From the NCBI GenBank assembly GCA_030268105.1, contig BSDZ01000018.1:53988-117987 (forward strand): a DNA stretch of 64,000 nt. The letters run 5' to 3'. Shown piece by piece: positions 61,730 to 64,000 of this stretch. Below the pieces are notes generated by a model. The model was not told the origin of the DNA. It worked only from the letters and a program-made list of their open reading frames with translations, and ran no database searches. Positions within the stretch are counted from its first letter, which is position 1; every line of letters begins with the position of its first letter. The position numbers were made by a program, and so were the translations under genes. Origin of the DNA: Volvox africanus. Lineage: Eukaryota; Chlorophyta; Chlorophyceae; Chlamydomonadales; Volvocaceae.

Positions 61730-64000
61730 ATGCGGCTACTTCCCGTACTACTTCCCGTAGCTCCCATGCGGCTACTTCCCGTACTAGTACCTCCAGTACC
61801 TTTCATACACGGTTGTCTCTGGTGCTATCGGTTCACAGGTATCGGTATCGGTATCGGGTATCGGTTCACAGGTATCTCTGCCCTTACTATTCCTGTGTCA
61901 ACATGCGCTCAGCATGGAGTGATACTCATGTTTCAATAGCAGGAGGGCAGATTGTGCTTCATGTGCCACTCTCCCTACCCAATATTCTGTAGCATGGTGT
62001 TTCGTCCCGTCCATCTCCTCCACCCCCTCGGGATGAACACCATCATCCTCCACAAATTGACGTCACCTGACTGTGACACATGTCCTGGTGCCCTGCGGCA
62101 TTGTAGTCGTGATATCCATCTTCACTCCTCGAAGTTCCTTTTGCCGTCATAGTTCCGTCGTGCTCGCCATCATCATCAACATCATCATCAGCACCAGTAT
62201 CACCCAATCTCGCTCGGGTCTTGTCCCTGACGGATCGCTCTGTTGCTTGACCAGCTCGTCCATCTTCTTGCTTGTGGGTGTCATGATCTACGATCCGTTG
62301 TTTGTGCGTATGTTCTTCAGCCTCTGCACGGGCATCGCCAGCCTCCTGCGAATCCGTCCAACTTGACATGGGTTGTGCCTACACACACCGATCCTCTGGA
62401 ATCAGCATGCTGTACATCCTTCGGAGTCTTCTTCGGCCTAACTCCACCCATACCTCCTCTGATCCGCTCTACTGGCTTCTCGGTACGTGACTAGATGCAT
62501 GTGCATGTTGCATGTGCATGATGACGGACGTGACGACAAGCCGCCGACATTTGCAATGTGGGAAAATACAGGTTGGCCGAGCCTTTAGGGCTTAATAGCT
62601 ACGCTGCTTGGTCGTATAGTTTCGCGTGCATGCCGCACATCCTTCGCGGTCTTCTTCGGCATAGTTCACGCACATCACGTATCCACTCTACTGGCTTCTC
62701 AGATTCGTGACCAGATGCATGCACCACACGGTTTTCGCCTTGGACATGGTGCATTCCGCCGGCACTTCGACGGAAATGGATGCCTTTCTCGACTTCATGT
62801 CAATCCCCTTCACTAATCCATTCTCAACAAACCTTTCCAAGCCCTCCATTGCAAAATTGCTCGAGAACGTGAAGAGACAAGATACAAGAAACAGAACGTG
62901 GATGGGTCGCATGTTTGTGACGCGACAGGGCATGTGGGATAAACCGGTCCGAATGGACTTGGCGGAAAGTTGAGAAGCAATGTGATGTAGGAACGAAACC
63001 GTGTACGAGCTGGACGTTTGGAAAATAGCGACCGTTTGGGGATAAGTAGTAGGCCACAGCCGAAACGATCTCGCCTGCCGGTAGGAATGAACCAGAGCAA
63101 TCTTGATTGATTGGATGCTACAACTGCTGCTGCTTACTGTGATGATGGCGAGCACAACGGAATCCAGCACGGCAATGATAAGCACGTTCAGCATTTATAC
63201 GATGAAGATGGAGGACAACCACGACGAGAGCAGGGTTGACGCCGTGGACAAGCATGCTGAAAACCGATAAAACTAAACTGCAAAAAAATATAAATGTGTA
63301 ATTATGTAAAATGCTGTAATTGTGTAAGCAATTTAGTTTTAGTTTTCACCTTCTTCTGGTGTTTGAACAATTGCATCTAGTTTGTGTATTTCAGTTGCTT
63401 ATTTTAAATGTGGGGACTTTCTGTGGTAAAATGAACTTTAACTTGCCCATATAGTTCCTGTACAACTGAAATTTCAATTTCCGTCAAAACCATAAATCAT
63501 AATTGTGCGGCGTAAAATGCTAAACTGCTTGTATAGTCGCGTTTTTCACCGTTTTGAAATAGTTTTATATAGCAGTATATTGGCGTTGCATATATTTGTA
63601 TAAATTGCATGTCAGTTCTTTATACTCAAAGTGAGGACTTTACTTTGTATCAACGAAATAAAACTGCCATCATTTGTACTGTACAGTTGAATATTTCATA
63701 ACAAAAATCAAAATGGCTTCGAAAAGTAAGACTGCTTATGTAACAGGAAAAGCAAATCGTCAGAACCATTAATCATGGTGCCGGCTGTGAAATGTAAAAT
63801 GCTTTTGATATGGCTGTACCAATATAGCTTTTCATCGTTTTTAATTCATTTGAACTGCTTGCAACTTTTTGTGGTGTTTTATGGAATTTTTCTCAGTATG
63901 ATGGGCACTTTCTGTGTTGAAACGAAATTTTACTGGCCCTTACTTGCTCTTTTGAATAGGGTAACAGATACGACGCGGATGAATTGAAAAAATGTTACAA
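60783..64000. other. Indel-rich terminal region, probable unpolished sequence
   Basis: From an extra A at about 60783 onward there are dozens of one-base insertions and deletions relative to every other unit, many in homopolymers (for example GTTTTCACCGTTTGAA near 61090, CGAAAATTTT near 61480, AGGGGAAC near 61641). The stretch 62700-63060 is especially dense in insertions. Substitutions are few. All frames here are unreliable. Confidence 0.8.
61730..64000 (+). repeat. Partial array unit U26 (window end, indel-rich)
   Basis: Complete from the phase point to within about 170 bp of the expected unit end, where the window stops. Despite the errors its markers can be read: CCCGTACTAG, ACTATTCC, CTTGTCCCTGAC, AATCAGC and TATCCACTC, a mix of left and right markers. 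The hairpin site is altered (see the hairpin entry). Confidence 0.9.

Larger units (their letters stand above)
1..64000. repeat. Tandem macrosatellite array, 25 complete and 2 partial units of about 2.44-2.46 kb
   Basis: The same block recurs head to tail with all copies in one orientation. Spacing between identical phase motifs is 2444 bp (most left units), 2459 bp (most right units), 2196 bp (two units) and 2932 bp (one unit with an insertion). Copies differ from each other by only a handful of substitutions and a few shared indels, which is the pattern of concerted evolution by unequal crossover and gene conversion. No non-repeat DNA occurs except the 488-bp insertion in U20. I see no rRNA, 5S, histone or snRNA gene in the unit, so this is not one of the standard tandem gene arrays. 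Whether it is centromeric, subtelomeric or sex-linked cannot be told from the sequence. Confidence 0.97.

Noticed and set aside
62043..62369. Minus-strand 108-codon acidic frame in U26
   Set aside because: Produced by frameshifting single-base indels in the low-quality end; in clean units the same region is split across frames.
1..64000. CRISPR array
   Set aside because: Regular repeats are present, but the unit is 2.4 kb with no short repeat/unique spacer structure and no cas genes.
1..64000. rDNA, 5S or histone gene cluster
   Set aside because: No recognisable rRNA, 5S internal control region or histone protein sequence in any frame of the unit.

Overview
The window is one continuous tandem array: 25 complete head-to-tail copies of a roughly 2.44-2.46 kb unit, a partial copy at each end, and no conventional intact gene. 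There are no bacterial operons or Shine-Dalgarno-led genes and no rRNA. The unit carries diverged transposon-like debris and an AT-rich spacer, and one copy holds a likely solo LTR. This points to satellite or macrosatellite DNA of a eukaryote. The tRNA-like stretch in the LTR is of a kind often seen in animal retroelements, so a metazoan is my guess, but the species cannot be named. Both window edges lie inside the repeat, so the array continues beyond them or the contig is all repeat.

Layout, using the conserved ATGCGGCTACTTCCC motif as phase point: a partial unit tail (1-470), then units U1-U26 starting at 471, 2930, 5375, 7819, 10277, 12721, 15165, 17609, 20053, 22497, 24941, 27385, 29829, 32273, 34469, 36665, 39124, 41583, 44042, 46501, 49433, 51892, 54351, 56810, 59269 and 61730 (the last cut by the window end). 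Lengths fall into classes. 2444 bp is the short form. 2459 bp is the long form, with an extra 15 bp that completes a perfect hairpin. 2196 bp is the short form minus 248 bp (U14, U15). 2932 bp is U20, a short form with a 488-bp insertion. Left units (U2, U3, U5-U14) are short form; right units (U16-U19, U21-U25) are long form. The two 248-bp-deleted units sit at the boundary.

Within a unit (U1 numbering) the GC-richer core (about 471-2010) holds several elements: a 36-bp near-tandem duplication, a GGTATC x4 microsatellite, a perfect TGACGTCA palindrome, an Asp-codon-rich (ATC)n stretch, two diverged direct repeats of about 97 bp, an alternating purine-pyrimidine tract, a minus-strand fragment resembling the Ty1/copia pre-integrase region, and the hairpin. 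Two parts of the core, about 842-980 and 1822-1960, are diverged inverted copies of each other. The AT-rich part (about 2011-2735) is made of three diverged copies of one subrepeat of roughly 225-280 bp. The unit therefore looks like a composite of older duplications and transposon remnants, amplified and kept nearly identical by concerted evolution.

The last 3.2 kb (from about 60783) is full of one-base insertions and deletions, many in homopolymers, while the preceding 60 kb has almost none. That looks like unpolished long-read sequence, and reading frames there should not be trusted. No ORF in the window has convincing evidence of being an active gene.
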